46,573 nt of DNA, from assembly GCA_025964625.1 (NCBI GenBank), contig JAOPYL010000004.1, positions 1 to 46,573 on the forward strand, read 5' to 3'. The DNA comes from Actinoallomurus sp. (GTDB taxonomy: Bacteria > Actinomycetota > Actinomycetes > Streptosporangiales > Streptosporangiaceae). Shown one piece after another: positions 26,255 through 34,978 of this stretch; within the stretch, counting starts at the first letter, position 1; every line of letters starts with the position of its first letter. A model generated the notes under the pieces. The model saw nothing but the letters and a program-made list of their open reading frames with translations. It made no database searches and had not been told where the DNA came from. Made by a program: the position numbers and the translations under genes.

Positions 26255-26274
26255 GAGCCGGGCCGTCCCGGCTC
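26255..26274 (-). repeat. Hairpin in the parA–parB gap
   Basis: GAGCCGGG-CCGT-CCCGGCTC, a perfect 8-bp stem, 21 bp upstream of the parB start in the transcribed direction. It may adjust parB expression. Confidence 0.4.
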
Positions 26275-26383
26275 GTTCGCGCCACTCACTCGTTCTCCTC
26301 GCCCGCGCTCGCCGGCGGCCTCCACGACGCTACGCCCAACCGGCCACGAGGCGGCCACGTGTCCTGCTCGCCGCGCTCGGCCG

Positions 26384-26423
26384 CCCGGCGGGAACGCACG
26401 ATGGCCCGGCGGGAGCGCACGAT
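26384..26423. repeat. 19-bp direct repeat in the parA–parB gap
   Basis: Two copies, 26384–26402 and 26405–26423, differ at one base and are 2 bp apart. They lie in a 278-bp gap that shows no gene of its own. Confidence 0.7.
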
Positions 26424-26511
26424 CGTGTTTCCAGCAGCCGCTCAGCTGTCCTCGCGGGCGCTCGCCGGCCGCGGCGGCGAAGGCGCCACACCGAGATGTT
26501 CGCCGCGTCCG

Positions 26512-27597
26512 TCACGGGCGCTCTTCCGCGCCGCGGTAGGCCATCTCCCGCGCCGCCTCGGTGTAGGCCAGCGCGCCGCTGGATCCCGGGTCGTACGTCA
26601 GCACCGACTCGCCGTAGCTGGGCGCCTCGGAGACGCGGACGCTGCGTGGGATGACGGTGCTGAGCACGAGCTCCGAGAAGTGAGTGCGCACCTCGTCGGC
26701 GACCTGTGCCGCCAGCCGCGTGCGGGCGTCGTACATCGTGAGGAGGATCGTGGACACCGTGAGGTTCGGGTTGAGGTGCTGCTTGACCAGATCGACCGTG
26801 TGCAGCAACTGGCTCAGGCCCTCCAGCGCGTAGTACTCCGTCTGGATCGGGATGAGCAACTCGTCGGTCCCCGTCAACGCGTTGATGGTGAGCAGGCCCA
26901 GGGACGGCGGGCAGTCGATGAGGACATAGTCGAACTTGTCCGTGTCGTAGGCCTCCAGCGCCCGCCGGAGGCGCGACTCACGCGCCACCATCGGCACGAG
27001 ATCGACCTCGGCGCCGGCCAGATGGAGAGTCGCGGGTGCGCAGTACAGATTCGGCACCCCCACGGCCGGCACGACGATGTCGTCGAACGGGCCGCCTTCG
27101 AGGATCACGTTGTAGACCGACGGAATGTCGCTGTGGTGCTCGACGCCCAGCGCGGTGGACGCGTTCCCCTGTGGATCGAGATCGACGACCAGCACGCGGG
27201 AGCCGTGCAACGCGAGGGCGGCGGCCAGGTTGACCGCGCTCGTCGTCTTACCCACTCCGCCCTTCTGGTTGGCGATCGTGATGACGCGGCACCGCGGCGG
27301 CTTGGGCCACTCCTTCTCCCCACGCTTCGCCAGCACCCGCAGCGCAGCTGCGGCGGCCTGCGCGATCGGCTGAACGGTTTCACGTGAAACATCGGCGGAC
27401 TTCAGCGCCTCACTTACCAATTTGGACTCCCCGTGGGCCGCATCACGCTGCGACGTCTCTTTGACAGGATCAGGAGGCGGACTCGCCGGAGGACTGACCG
27501 AAAGTGCCTCGTTGGAAGGCCAGCCGAGTCCGGAGGCATCCCGCGAAGGTGCCTGTGGGGCGCGGTCTGGCCAACCCAATCCCTGTGCCGTGGTCAA
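26512..27597 (-). CDS. parA: Chromosome partitioning ATPase ParA
   Basis: A deviant Walker ATPase that moves ParB–origin complexes. The 361-aa protein has Walker A' KGGVGKTTSAVNLA (near residue 112), A' motif DLDPQGNASTALG, and Walker B DYVLIDCPPSLG. The ~100-residue N-terminal extension is low-complexity, with GLGWP twice; it is absent in the minimal ParA. TTG 27597 is the start, with GGAAGAGG upstream, 6 nt after the rsmG stop. A parS core lies within the gene, at codons for VSRETV. Confidence 0.96.
   Translation of the reverse strand: MTTAQGLGWPDRAPQAPSRDASGLGWPSNEALSVSPPASPPPDPVKETSQRDAAHGESKLVSEALKSADVSRETVQPIAQAAAAALRVLAKRGEKEWPKPPRCRVITIANQKGGVGKTTSAVNLAAALALHGSRVLVVDLDPQGNASTALGVEHHSDIPSVYNVILEGGPFDDIVVPAVGVPNLYCAPATLHLAGAEVDLVPMVARESRLRRALEAYDTDKFDYVLIDCPPSLGLLTINALTGTDELLIPIQTEYYALEGLSQLLHTVDLVKQHLNPNLTVSTILLTMYDARTRLAAQVADEVRTHFSELVLSTVIPRSVRVSEAPSYGESVLTYDPGSSGALAYTEAAREMAYRGAEERP
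27376..27391. promoter_or_regulatory. parS: parS site inside parA
   Basis: The perfect core GTTTCACGTGAAAC (27377–27390) forms part of the parA coding sequence, about residues 70–74. It is 2.3 kb from the other core and 6.3 kb from oriC. Confidence 0.95.
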
Positions 27598-27603
27598 GGA
27601 CCG

Positions 27604-28311
27604 TCACCTCTTCCGTCCGTGCGCACCACCGCGCCGACGCCCGGCCCGACGGGAACCGGGCCGCCCCTTCGGCGGCCGCGGGGTCGTCCCGGCCACCGCT
27701 CGGACTATCGTCGTCGGCGGGTCGACCTTACCGCGACCCACGTGCAGGACCTCTGTTGTCAAAACCCCGAGTTCCTTCAGAACCGGGGCCGCCTCTTCGA
27801 GTTCGACAGAGGCACGCTCGCCCTTCAGCGCCAGCAGCTCGCCCCCGGGGCGGAGCAGCGGCAGCGCCCAGCCGGCCAGTCGCTCCAGTGGGGCGACGGC
27901 GCGTGCGGTGACGACATCGGCGGCGTACTCTCCCACGACCTCCTCCGCCCGGGCACGGCGAACAGAGACATTCGGCAGCGCGAGGAGGTCGATGCACTCC
28001 TGCAGGAAGACGGTGCGGCGTAGGAGCGGCTCGAGCAGCGTCACCGAGAGGTCGTCCCGCACGATCGCGAGCACGACACCGGGAAGGCCCGCACCCGATC
28101 CGACGTCGATGACGTCCGCGCCGGCCGGGATCACCTCGGCCATCACGGCGCAGTTGAGCAGATGCCGATCCCACAGGCGCTCCACCTCGCGGGGGCCGAT
28201 CAGGCCGCGCCCCACGCCAGGGCCGGCCAGGAACTCGGCGTACCTCTCAGCGGCGGGCAGCGCATCACCGAAGATCTCTCGGGCGATCGGCGGCGCAGGA
28301 ATCAGTGGCAT
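27604..28311 (-). CDS. rsmG: 16S rRNA (guanine-527-N7)-methyltransferase
   Basis: Methylates G527 of 16S rRNA with S-adenosylmethionine; its loss gives low-level streptomycin resistance. The 235-aa protein from ATG 28311 (MPLIPAPPIAREIFGD) aligns with Streptomyces RsmG. The SAM motif is VIDVGSGAGLPGVVLAI, preceded by LIGPREVERLWDRHLLNCAV. A longer reading from GTG 28380 adds 23 residues but lacks a ribosome-binding site. The Arg/Lys-rich C-terminus (RRAGRRRGGAHGRKR) is usual in actinomycetes. It is followed by parA on the same strand. Confidence 0.95.
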   Translation of the reverse strand: MPLIPAPPIAREIFGDALPAAERYAEFLAGPGVGRGLIGPREVERLWDRHLLNCAVMAEVIPAGADVIDVGSGAGLPGVVLAIVRDDLSVTLLEPLLRRTVFLQECIDLLALPNVSVRRARAEEVVGEYAADVVTARAVAPLERLAGWALPLLRPGGELLALKGERASVELEEAAPVLKELGVLTTEVLHVGRGKVDPPTTIVRAVAGTTPRPPKGRPGSRRAGRRRGGAHGRKR

Positions 28312-28551
28312 GGTCAGCGGCTCATAGGTCAGCGACTCGTTAGTGTCGTAGGGATCCCCACGGTTAACGAATGCTTCCACACGCGCGGCATCACGGAAAC
28401 GCCGACCCGCCCGCGCGTAGGAGTCCCCGCGTCACCGTGCCCGGACCCACGGCCCGGCGGTCTGAAAGCGAACCACGACGGCGCGCATAATCCTCGTATC
28501 GCGGGTAGGTCTTGGGCTGGCCGATCCATGCCCGGAAGGAGACGTCTCATC

Positions 28552-28893
28552 ATGGGTATTGGCACAGCTTTGGCGTTCATCGCCATCGGTGCGATCCTCG
28601 CCTTCGCGTTCCACTTCCACGTCAGCGGAATCGACGTGCAGATGATCGGGTGGATTCTGATCTTCGTGGGCGTGGCGATGTTGCTCATAACACTCATGTA
28701 CACCCGTCCGCGGCAAAGGCGGCAGGTTGTCGGTGTCGTCGAAGGTGAGCCCGGAGCTTACGCCAGCCAGGTGGAGGAGCCGCCGGTCGTGGAGCAGGTC
28801 GTGGAGCAACCGGTCGATCCCGTCGGGCCCGAAGGCCAGGCCCGTCCCGCCCCCCATCAGCGCCGCAATGCCCCCCGATACGGTCCCGAGTGA
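28552..28893 (+). CDS. DUF6458-like small membrane protein
   Basis: A 113-aa protein with two membrane helices: GIGTALAFIAIGAILAFAF and MIGWILIFVGVAMLLITLMY. The intervening GIDVQMIGW is typical of DUF6458. The C-terminal half is Glu/Val/Pro-rich (EEPPVVEQVVEQPVDPVGPEG) and probably cytosolic. ATG 28552 follows GGAAGGAGA. Function is unknown. It points away from rsmG, opposite to the surrounding leftward operon, and ends before a shared hairpin. Confidence 0.85.
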   Translation: MGIGTALAFIAIGAILAFAFHFHVSGIDVQMIGWILIFVGVAMLLITLMYTRPRQRRQVVGVVEGEPGAYASQVEEPPVVEQVVEQPVDPVGPEGQARPAPHQRRNAPRYGPE

Positions 28894-28965
28894 CCCAGCT
28901 CTGCGGGCATAACGGACCAGCCGCGTCATAATCGGCCGGACGAACGCCCGACCGGCTGAAAAAGA

Positions 28966-29004
28966 CGTACGGCCCCGCCACCGAGCTGGTGGCGGGGCCG
29001 TACG
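28966..29004. terminator. Bidirectional terminator between DUF6458 and jag
   Basis: A perfect 17-bp stem (28966–28982 with 28988–29004) around GAGCT. An A-run on the left gives a T-run for the leftward rpmH–jag transcript, so it mainly ends that operon. Confidence 0.9.
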
Positions 29005-29016
29005 GCGTTGGTCAGA

Positions 29017-29559
29017 TCACTTCACGTGGATGACGACGTAGCGGCTCGGCTCTTCGCCCTCCGACTCGCTGCGCAGCCCGAGCGCGGCCACCGCGTCGTG
29101 CACGACCTTGCGCTCGAACGGGGTCATGGGCGCCAGCGGCTTCGGCTCGCCGGTGCGCTTGACCTCCTCGGCCGTCTCCCGTCCGAGCTCGGTGAGCTCG
29201 GCGCGGCGCTGCTCGCGGAAGCCGCCCACGTCGAGCATCAGGCGGCTGCGCTCGCCCGTCTTGCGGTGCACGGCCAGGCGGGTCAGCTCCTGCAGCGCTT
29301 CGAGCACTTCGCCGTTCTTACCGACGAGCTCGTCGAGCGTCGCACCGACGACGGACACCATCGCGCGCTCCCCCTCGACGTCCATGTCGATGTCTCCGTC
29401 GAGGTCGGCGATGTCCAGGAGACCCTCGATGTAGTCAGCCGCGACCTCGCCCTCTTGCTCGAGCGCCTGGATGTCGACGGTCGCAGCTTCGGTGGTGTCG
29501 GCTTCGGCTTGGCTCACGCCGGGCTCCTCTTGCGTACTCGGGCTGGACTGAGAAGTCAC
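29017..29559 (-). CDS. jag: Jag/KhpB-like RNA-binding protein (KH and R3H domains)
   Basis: A 180-aa cytosolic RNA-binding protein. After an acidic tail, a KH-like domain covers about residues 50–110 (VGATLDELVGKNGEVLEALQELTRLAVHRKTG, with the GKNG-type loop), and the R3H domain lies at the C-terminus (MTPFERKVVHDAVAALGLRSESEGEEPSRYVVIH). The N-terminal Jag domain of Bacillus SpoIIIJ-associated protein is missing, as is normal in actinobacteria. Its GTG start is one base after the yidC stop, so the two are coupled. Confidence 0.92.
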   Translation of the reverse strand: MTSQSSPSTQEEPGVSQAEADTTEAATVDIQALEQEGEVAADYIEGLLDIADLDGDIDMDVEGERAMVSVVGATLDELVGKNGEVLEALQELTRLAVHRKTGERSRLMLDVGGFREQRRAELTELGRETAEEVKRTGEPKPLAPMTPFERKVVHDAVAALGLRSESEGEEPSRYVVIHVK

Positions 29560-29560
29560 G

Positions 29561-30595
29561 CTATCGCTTCCTCTTGCTCCGCGACTGGCGTGTCGGCTGC
29601 TGGCGCACGACCTTGGCCTGCGGCTCGGAAGGTGTGTCCACCGGCTCCGGCTCCGCCTTCTTCTTCACTTTGCCGAGCAGGCCGCCGCCGATGGACGCCT
29701 TGGGCGCACCGGCCTTGGCCACCGCGTTCGCGGTGCCCGTCCTGGCGCCCGCCTTGGCCCCGGCCTTGGCCACGCCCGCCTTCGCCGTCCCCGCCTGGGC
29801 GGCGCCGGCCGCCTGGTCGTCCGGGGAGGGCATGGGGTACTTCTTATAAACATAGTGCGACTGGGCGAGCGTCCACGAGTTGGTGGTCACCCAGTAGATC
29901 AGCACACCCAGCGGCAGCGTCAGGCCGAAGAGGCCGAACAGCGGCGAGAGATAGACCAGGAACTTCTGCGACTGCATCATCGGGTTGTCGGCCGTCATGC
30001 TCTGCATCGACCGGCCGACACTCGACTTCATGGTGAAGAACGTCGTCGTCGAGCTGATGATCACCGCGAGAGCGGCGACGGTCATCGCGCCGATGTGCCC
30101 TTGCTTGAACGCCTCGACGAAGGTCGTCGGGATGGCGGCCCCGAAGATGTGGGCGTGCTGGGCGCTGTGGATCAGGTCCGCCGACATGCCGTACTTGGAC
30201 TGGCCGGGCTTCGTGGTGGAGATGGCGCGCAGCACGTTGTACAGCGAGATGAAGATGGGGAACTGCACGACCAGGGGAAGGCACCCGGAGAGCGGGTTGG
30301 CGCCCGCCTCCTGGTAGAGCTTCATCATCTCCTGGTTGAGCCGCTGCTTGTCCTTCTTGTACTTCTTGCGCAGCGCCTGGACCTGGGGGTTCAGCTCCTG
30401 CATCTTCCGCGAGGCGTGAATCTGCTTCACGAACAACGGGAAGATGATGAGGCGCATGAGGACGGTCAGCAGGAAGATCGACAGGCCCCAGGCCCAGCCG
30501 CTGTCCGCAGGGAAGATCAGGCTGAGGCCCGCATGGATCTGGACGATCACCCAGGCGACGGCCTGAAAAAGCGGACCGAGAAAGCTGAGACTCAC
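29561..30595 (-). CDS. yidC: Membrane protein insertase YidC
   Basis: Inserts and folds membrane proteins, alone or with SecYEG. The 344-aa protein has the Gram-positive Oxa1-type core: GWAWGLSIFLLTVLMRLIIFPLFVKQ contains the catalytic groove Arg, followed by the coiled C1 loop (MQELNPQVQALRKKYKKDKQRLNQEMMKLYQEAGANPLSGCLPLVVQFPIF). Five helices are expected. The C-terminal ~90 residues are Ala/Lys/Gly-rich and end SRSKRKR, a ribosome-binding tail. GTG 30595. Confidence 0.96.
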   Translation of the reverse strand: MSLSFLGPLFQAVAWVIVQIHAGLSLIFPADSGWAWGLSIFLLTVLMRLIIFPLFVKQIHASRKMQELNPQVQALRKKYKKDKQRLNQEMMKLYQEAGANPLSGCLPLVVQFPIFISLYNVLRAISTTKPGQSKYGMSADLIHSAQHAHIFGAAIPTTFVEAFKQGHIGAMTVAALAVIISSTTTFFTMKSSVGRSMQSMTADNPMMQSQKFLVYLSPLFGLFGLTLPLGVLIYWVTTNSWTLAQSHYVYKKYPMPSPDDQAAGAAQAGTAKAGVAKAGAKAGARTGTANAVAKAGAPKASIGGGLLGKVKKKAEPEPVDTPSEPQAKVVRQQPTRQSRSKRKR

Positions 30596-30605
30596 CGGCT
30601 GGCTC

Positions 30606-30902
30606 CTAGTGCTCTCCGATAACAGTGCCGCTCGGGTGCGGCGCGAGATCTGATGGTCCTTCGCCCGTGCGCGGCGGCACGGGGTCGTACCCGCCCGGGT
30701 GGAAGGGATGGCAGCGGGCGATGCGGCGCGCGGTCAGCCAGCAGCCGCGGAGGGCTCCGTGCGTCCGCAGCGCCTCCAGGGCATAGGCGCTGCAGGTCGG
30801 CTGGTAGCGGCAGACGGGGCCGAACAGCGGGCTGATGAATCGACGGTAGAAGACGACCGGCAACATCAGGACCCGGGCTACGGGCGTCGGCTTGGCTGTC
30901 AT
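30606..30902 (-). CDS. yidD: Membrane protein insertion efficiency factor YidD
   Basis: A 98-aa accessory factor of YidC. The hallmark [57 protein letters not shown] is complete, with its conserved cysteines. The start overlaps the rnpA stop by 4 nt. The Pro/Gly-rich C-tail beyond DPVP is variable. Confidence 0.95.
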   Translation of the reverse strand: MTAKPTPVARVLMLPVVFYRRFISPLFGPVCRYQPTCSAYALEALRTHGALRGCWLTARRIARCHPFHPGGYDPVPPRTGEGPSDLAPHPSGTVIGEH

Positions 30903-31258
30903 TTCCGCCTCTTGACCTCTCGCCGCAAAAGCCGGTCGAGTACCGCATCGAGATCCGCGGCGAGTTCGTCGTTGCGTGCGGTCGCCGCCTTGGGGTTGGC
31001 GCGCACCACAAGCAGGCTACCCGCTGGCAGTCGATGGAGGCGTTCGCGCACGATATGCCGGAGCCTGCGGCGTACTTTGTTCCGGATCACCGCGCCGCCG
31101 ACCGGACGGCCCACGGTGAAGCCCACTAGCGGGGGCTCATCGAGGTCGTCTCGCAACTGCAGATGCAGGACCAGGCGAGACCGCCCGGCACGATCGCCGC
31201 GCCGGACGGCCGAAGTGAAGTCTTCTCGCCGCCGCATCCGGTGGTCGGACGGCAGCAT
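30899..31258 (-). CDS. rnpA: Ribonuclease P protein component
   Basis: The protein subunit of RNase P, which matures tRNA 5' ends. The 119-aa basic protein opens with [21 protein letters not shown] and has the RNA-binding signature [18 protein letters not shown]. It is 12 bp downstream of rpmH and overlaps yidD. Confidence 0.96.
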   Translation of the reverse strand: MLPSDHRMRRREDFTSAVRRGDRAGRSRLVLHLQLRDDLDEPPLVGFTVGRPVGGAVIRNKVRRRLRHIVRERLHRLPAGSLLVVRANPKAATARNDELAADLDAVLDRLLRREVKRRK

Positions 31259-31270
31259 GATCGCCCGCTG

Positions 31271-31408
31271 TCAGACCGCGACGCGAGTGCGTCCCTTGCG
31301 ACGGCGCGTGGAAAGGATGGCCCGCCCCGCCCGGGTGCGCATGCGGAGCCGGAAGCCGTGTTTCCTGTGCCGGCGGCGGTTGTTCGGCTGGTAAGTACGC
31401 TTGCTCAC
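31271..31408 (-). CDS. rpmH: 50S ribosomal protein L34
   Basis: A 45-aa ribosomal protein, [20 protein letters not shown]…, complete and typical. I use GTG 31408, with GGAG upstream; longer readings add unrelated residues. It is the first gene of the leftward rpmH–rnpA–yidD–yidC–jag operon. Confidence 0.97.
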   Translation of the reverse strand: MSKRTYQPNNRRRHRKHGFRLRMRTRAGRAILSTRRRKGRTRVAV

Positions 31409-31717
31409 TCGAAACTCCAGAGGGGTGCTGCGGTCAACGTTGCTATGTCGCATCACGGGCGCGTCGGCCCCCGTTGCGAGAGTCGGCGACCTGCGGGCAT
31501 GCAGCACCGCCGTCGATGCGACTCGACCGTCGTACGTTACGGTCTGGCCTGCCCCGCGGTCAAACGGAGCACCCTTGTCCACCGTCTTCCCCTACCGCGT
31601 GCACAAGTTGTGGACAACCCTGTGGATGACGCGTGAGAGAGTGGTCCACTGCAGGTGCGCGGGATGAGCCCGGCCAGTAGTGGGTCGCACCGGCGCTCTG
31701 AGGGAGGGAAAACCCAT
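31409..31717. promoter_or_regulatory. rpmH–dnaA divergent promoter region with DnaA boxes
   Basis: This 309-bp gap must hold the promoters of rpmH and dnaA. A perfect DnaA box (TTGTCCACA, reverse, 31609–31617) and near-boxes at 31575–31583 (TTGTCCACC) and 31621–31629 (reverse TCATCCACA) suggest autoregulation of dnaA. I could not fix −35/−10 elements. Confidence 0.75.
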
Positions 31718-33448
31718 ATGGACGGTCTGGACCTTGCACTGGTGTGGACCAGGGCGCTCGAGGCCCTTCCAGGCGACCTCCCGCCGCAGCACCGCGCATG
31801 GCTGTCCATGACCCGGCCACTGGCCCTGGTCGAGGACACCGCGCTGCTGGCCACGCCCAACGAGTTCGCCAAGGACGTTCTGGAGAACCGCCTTCGCCCG
31901 CTCATCACACAGGTCCTCTCCACCCAGCTCGGGCGGGATATCCGGGTGGCGGTCACCGTCCAGCCCGATCCGTCGCCGGGCGCCGACCGGCCGGTTCCGG
32001 CCGAGCCGGAGTCCGACCACGAACAGGCGCCGCGTGGTTCCGGCCCTTTCCCGGCCGAGTCGTCCGGCTATACCGGACCCCCCCTGCGCGGCCCGGCGGC
32101 CGACCCGCGCCCGTACCCCGGCGAACAGTACCCCGGTGAGCAGTACACGAGTGAGCCGTACCCGGGTGAGCGCTACACCGGCCATCAGTACACTCCCGCG
32201 GATCAGTACACCGGCGACCGGTACGGCGGCGAGCCGTACGGCAACCCGTTCCACCACGAGCCGCGGCGTCACGAGCAGCGGGGCCCTTCGAACCCGCGCG
32301 GCCCGCAGCGCGATCCGTTCGTGCCCACGCCCGGCGCCGCGCCGGGCGGAGGCTGGCAGCCCCGCCCGTCCTCCATGCAGCCAGAGAGCAAGGCCTCGAC
32401 GGAGCCCGCCCGGCTGAACCCGAAGTACACCTTCGACACGTTCGTGATCGGCTCGTCCAACCGGTTCGCGCACGCCGCCGCGGTGGCCGTGGCCGAGGCG
32501 CCGGCGAAGGCGTACAACCCGCTGTTCATCTACGGCGACTCCGGCCTCGGCAAGACGCACATGCTGCACGCGATCGGGCACTACGCGCAGAGTCTCTTCA
32601 ACGGCGCGCGGGTCCGTTACGTGAGCTCGGAGGAGTTCACGAACGACTTCATCAACGCCATTCGCGACGGCAAGGCCGACAACTTCCGCCGTCGCTACCG
32701 TGACATGGACATCCTGCTCGTCGACGACATCCAGTTCCTGGAGAACAAGGAGCAGACGCAGGAGGAGTTCTTCCACACCTTCAACACCCTCCACAACGCG
32801 AACAAGCAGATCGTCATCTCCAGTGACCGTGCGCCGAAACAGCTGGTGACGTTGGAGGACCGGTTGCGCAACCGGTTCGAGTGGGGCCTGATCACCGACG
32901 TCCAGCCCCCGGAGCTGGAGACCCGGATCGCGATTCTGCGCAAGAAGGCGGTTCAGGAGGGCCTTGTCGCGCCGCCCGAGGTCCTGGAGTACATCGCGTC
33001 GAAGATCTCCACCAACATCCGCGAGCTGGAGGGTGCGCTCATCCGCGTCACCGCGTTCGCCAGCCTCAACCGGCAGTCGGTGGACCTGCAGCTCGCCGAG
33101 ATCGTGCTCAAGGACCTGATCCCGAACGACACCGGCCCGGAGATCACCGCGGCCACGATCATGGCGCAGACGGCGACGTACTTCGGCATCGACATGGAGC
33201 AGCTCTGCGGGCCGTCCCGGTCGCGTGTCCTGGTCACCGCCCGGCAGATCGCGATGTACCTGTGCCGCGAGCTGACCGAGCTCTCGCTGCCCAAGATCGG
33301 CCAGCAGTTCGGCGGCCGGGACCACACAACGGTCATGCACGCCGAGAAGAAGATCCGGAAGCTCATGGCGGAGAAGCGGCCGATCTACAACCAGGTCACC
33401 GAGCTCACCAACCGCATCAAGCAGCAGGCACGCACCGGCGGGGCTTGA
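31718..33448 (+). CDS. dnaA: Chromosomal replication initiator DnaA
   Basis: Binds DnaA boxes at oriC and opens the duplex in its ATP form. The 576-aa protein has domain I (residues 1–85), a long linker domain II (about 86–230), AAA+ domain III with Walker [10 protein letters not shown] near 272 and Walker [10 protein letters not shown] near 331, and domain IV with the DNA-binding signature [15 protein letters not shown] near 532. The linker carries tyrosine-rich repeats ([20 protein letters not shown]…). It is longer than the ~450–510 aa of most bacteria but normal for Streptomyces-like DnaA. ATG 31718 follows GGGAGGG. Confidence 0.98.
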   Translation: MDGLDLALVWTRALEALPGDLPPQHRAWLSMTRPLALVEDTALLATPNEFAKDVLENRLRPLITQVLSTQLGRDIRVAVTVQPDPSPGADRPVPAEPESDHEQAPRGSGPFPAESSGYTGPPLRGPAADPRPYPGEQYPGEQYTSEPYPGERYTGHQYTPADQYTGDRYGGEPYGNPFHHEPRRHEQRGPSNPRGPQRDPFVPTPGAAPGGGWQPRPSSMQPESKASTEPARLNPKYTFDTFVIGSSNRFAHAAAVAVAEAPAKAYNPLFIYGDSGLGKTHMLHAIGHYAQSLFNGARVRYVSSEEFTNDFINAIRDGKADNFRRRYRDMDILLVDDIQFLENKEQTQEEFFHTFNTLHNANKQIVISSDRAPKQLVTLEDRLRNRFEWGLITDVQPPELETRIAILRKKAVQEGLVAPPEVLEYIASKISTNIRELEGALIRVTAFASLNRQSVDLQLAEIVLKDLIPNDTGPEITAATIMAQTATYFGIDMEQLCGPSRSRVLVTARQIAMYLCRELTELSLPKIGQQFGGRDHTTVMHAEKKIRKLMAEKRPIYNQVTELTNRIKQQARTGGA

Positions 33449-33801
33449 GTTGTCCCCACCGGTCCACAGGCGTCCACAGGACCTCCACACCGGTTATCCC
33501 GAGGTCGTGGATTACACAGGGTGGGGAAAACCCTGTGGATCAATCTCGGTGGACAACCGTGTGGATCGTGGGGGAGAAGCAGTGGACGAGATGGGGATGA
33601 CCGGTGGACGACCGGTGGACAGATTCCGTTCATCCTCAGGCATCCACCGATTCCACAGGGGCGATGCACAGCGGAGGTGGATGGAGATATGCGGTGTGAC
33701 CTGCGAAGACTAGGCTTCTCCACAGTATCCACGGTCCCTATGACGATGACTCCTGTTCTATCTACAAAGAAAGAAAAGACAAACGTAAGGAGACGGTCCA
33801 C
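33449..33801. other. oriC: Chromosomal replication origin oriC
   Basis: The 353 bp between dnaA and dnaN contain about a dozen boxes near TTGTCCACA/TTATCCACA. Forward-type matches: 33450, 33460, 33470, 33494, 33717 and 33725. Reverse-type: 33534, 33548, 33560, 33581, 33603 and 33614. The closest are GGTGGACAA at 33548 and TGTGGATCA at 33534. None is a perfect 9-mer, so initiation may rely on cooperative weak boxes. The stretch 33757–33790, A-rich and next to dnaN, is the only low-G/C segment and is the candidate unwinding element. Confidence 0.93.
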
Positions 33802-34923
33802 GTGAAGTTCCGCATCGATAGAGACGTCCTCGCAGACGCCGTTGCCTGGACCGCGCGAACATTGCCGGTCCGTCCACCCGTGCCCGTGCTCGCGGGCATG
33901 CTCATCGAGGCCGGGGACAACCTCAAGCTGTCGTCGTTCGACTACGAGGTCTCCGCTCAGATGACGATGGACATCGACGCCGACGAGCCGGGCACCGCAC
34001 TGGTGTCGGGGCGGCTCCTCGCCGAGATCTCCCGGAGTCTGCCCGCCCACCCCGTCGAGATCACCACCGACGGCGCGAAGGTGACGCTCAAGTGCGGCAC
34101 GGCGAAGTTCACACTGCTGACCATGCCCGTGGAGGACTACCCGAGCCTGCCCCCGATGCCGCCGGCCGCGGGCACGGTCGGCAGCGACGAGTTCGCGGCC
34201 GCCGTCGCCCAGGTGGCGCTCGCGGCGGGCCGTGACGACACTCTGCCGATGCTCACCGGCGTCCGCCTGGAGATCGAGGGCGAGACCGTGACGCTCGCCT
34301 CCACCGACCGCTACCGGCTCGCCGTCCGCCAGCTGCGCTGGAAGCCCGAGCGGCCCGACATCTCCTCGGTCGCCCTGGTGCCGGCCAAGACGCTCTCCGA
34401 CACCGCCAAGTCCCTGACCTCCGGCGCCGAGGTGTCGATCGCCCTTGCCTCCGGAGGCAGCGGCGAGGGCATGATCGGCTTCGAGGGTGGCGGCCGCCGT
34501 ACGACCACGCGCCTGCTCGACGCGGAGTTCGTGAAGTACCAGTCGCTGTGGCCGAAGGAGACCTCGGCGGTGGCCGAGGTCGAGACCGGACCCTTCGCGG
34601 AGGCGGTCAAGCGCGTCGGCCTGGTCGCGGAGAAGAACACACCGGTACGCCTGTCGTTCCGGCAGGGCGAGGTCGTCCTGGAGGCGGGCAGCGGAGACGA
34701 CGCACAGGCTGTGGAAGTCCTCGGCGCGTCCCTCGAGGGCCAGGACATCGACGTGGCCTTCAACCCGCACTTCCTGCTCGACGGCCTGAGCGCGATCGGT
34801 TCCGACGTCGCCCGCCTCGCGATGACGACCTCCACCAAGCCCGCGGTCATGACCGGCAAGCCCGCGAACGAGTCCGATCCGGACTACCGTTACCTGATCA
34901 TGCCGATCCGCCTGTCAAGCTGA
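33802..34923 (+). CDS. dnaN: DNA polymerase III sliding clamp (β subunit)
   Basis: Forms the ring that tethers DNA polymerase III to DNA. The 373-aa protein has the three clamp domains; conserved parts include LLAEISRSLPAHPVEI, FTLLTMPVEDYPSLP, LPMLTGVRLEIEGETVTLASTDRYRLAVR, and the C-terminal YLIMPIRLS, which lines the binding pocket. GTG 33802 follows AAGGAG. Confidence 0.98.
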   Translation: MKFRIDRDVLADAVAWTARTLPVRPPVPVLAGMLIEAGDNLKLSSFDYEVSAQMTMDIDADEPGTALVSGRLLAEISRSLPAHPVEITTDGAKVTLKCGTAKFTLLTMPVEDYPSLPPMPPAAGTVGSDEFAAAVAQVALAAGRDDTLPMLTGVRLEIEGETVTLASTDRYRLAVRQLRWKPERPDISSVALVPAKTLSDTAKSLTSGAEVSIALASGGSGEGMIGFEGGGRRTTTRLLDAEFVKYQSLWPKETSAVAEVETGPFAEAVKRVGLVAEKNTPVRLSFRQGEVVLEAGSGDDAQAVEVLGASLEGQDIDVAFNPHFLLDGLSAIGSDVARLAMTTSTKPAVMTGKPANESDPDYRYLIMPIRLSS

Positions 34924-34978
34924 TCAAAAGGGTCACTAGGCTCTTAAAGGACGGGGATCCCTTCTGAGGAGAACTCAC

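Noticed and set aside
27604-28380. Longer rsmG from GTG 28380
   Set aside because: The added 23 residues are not family-like and have no ribosome-binding site.
31592-33490. 632-codon open frame antisense to dnaA
   Set aside because: It mirrors dnaA codon bias in a G/C-rich genome; the protein is Arg/Leu/Val/Asp-rich without domains. The same applies to long antisense frames over gyrA, gyrB, ino1 and the ABC genes.
33793-33808. Third parS at the dnaN start
   Set aside because: Only CACGTGAA of the palindrome is present; the arms are mismatched. Similar weak matches near 29030 and 45143 were also dropped.
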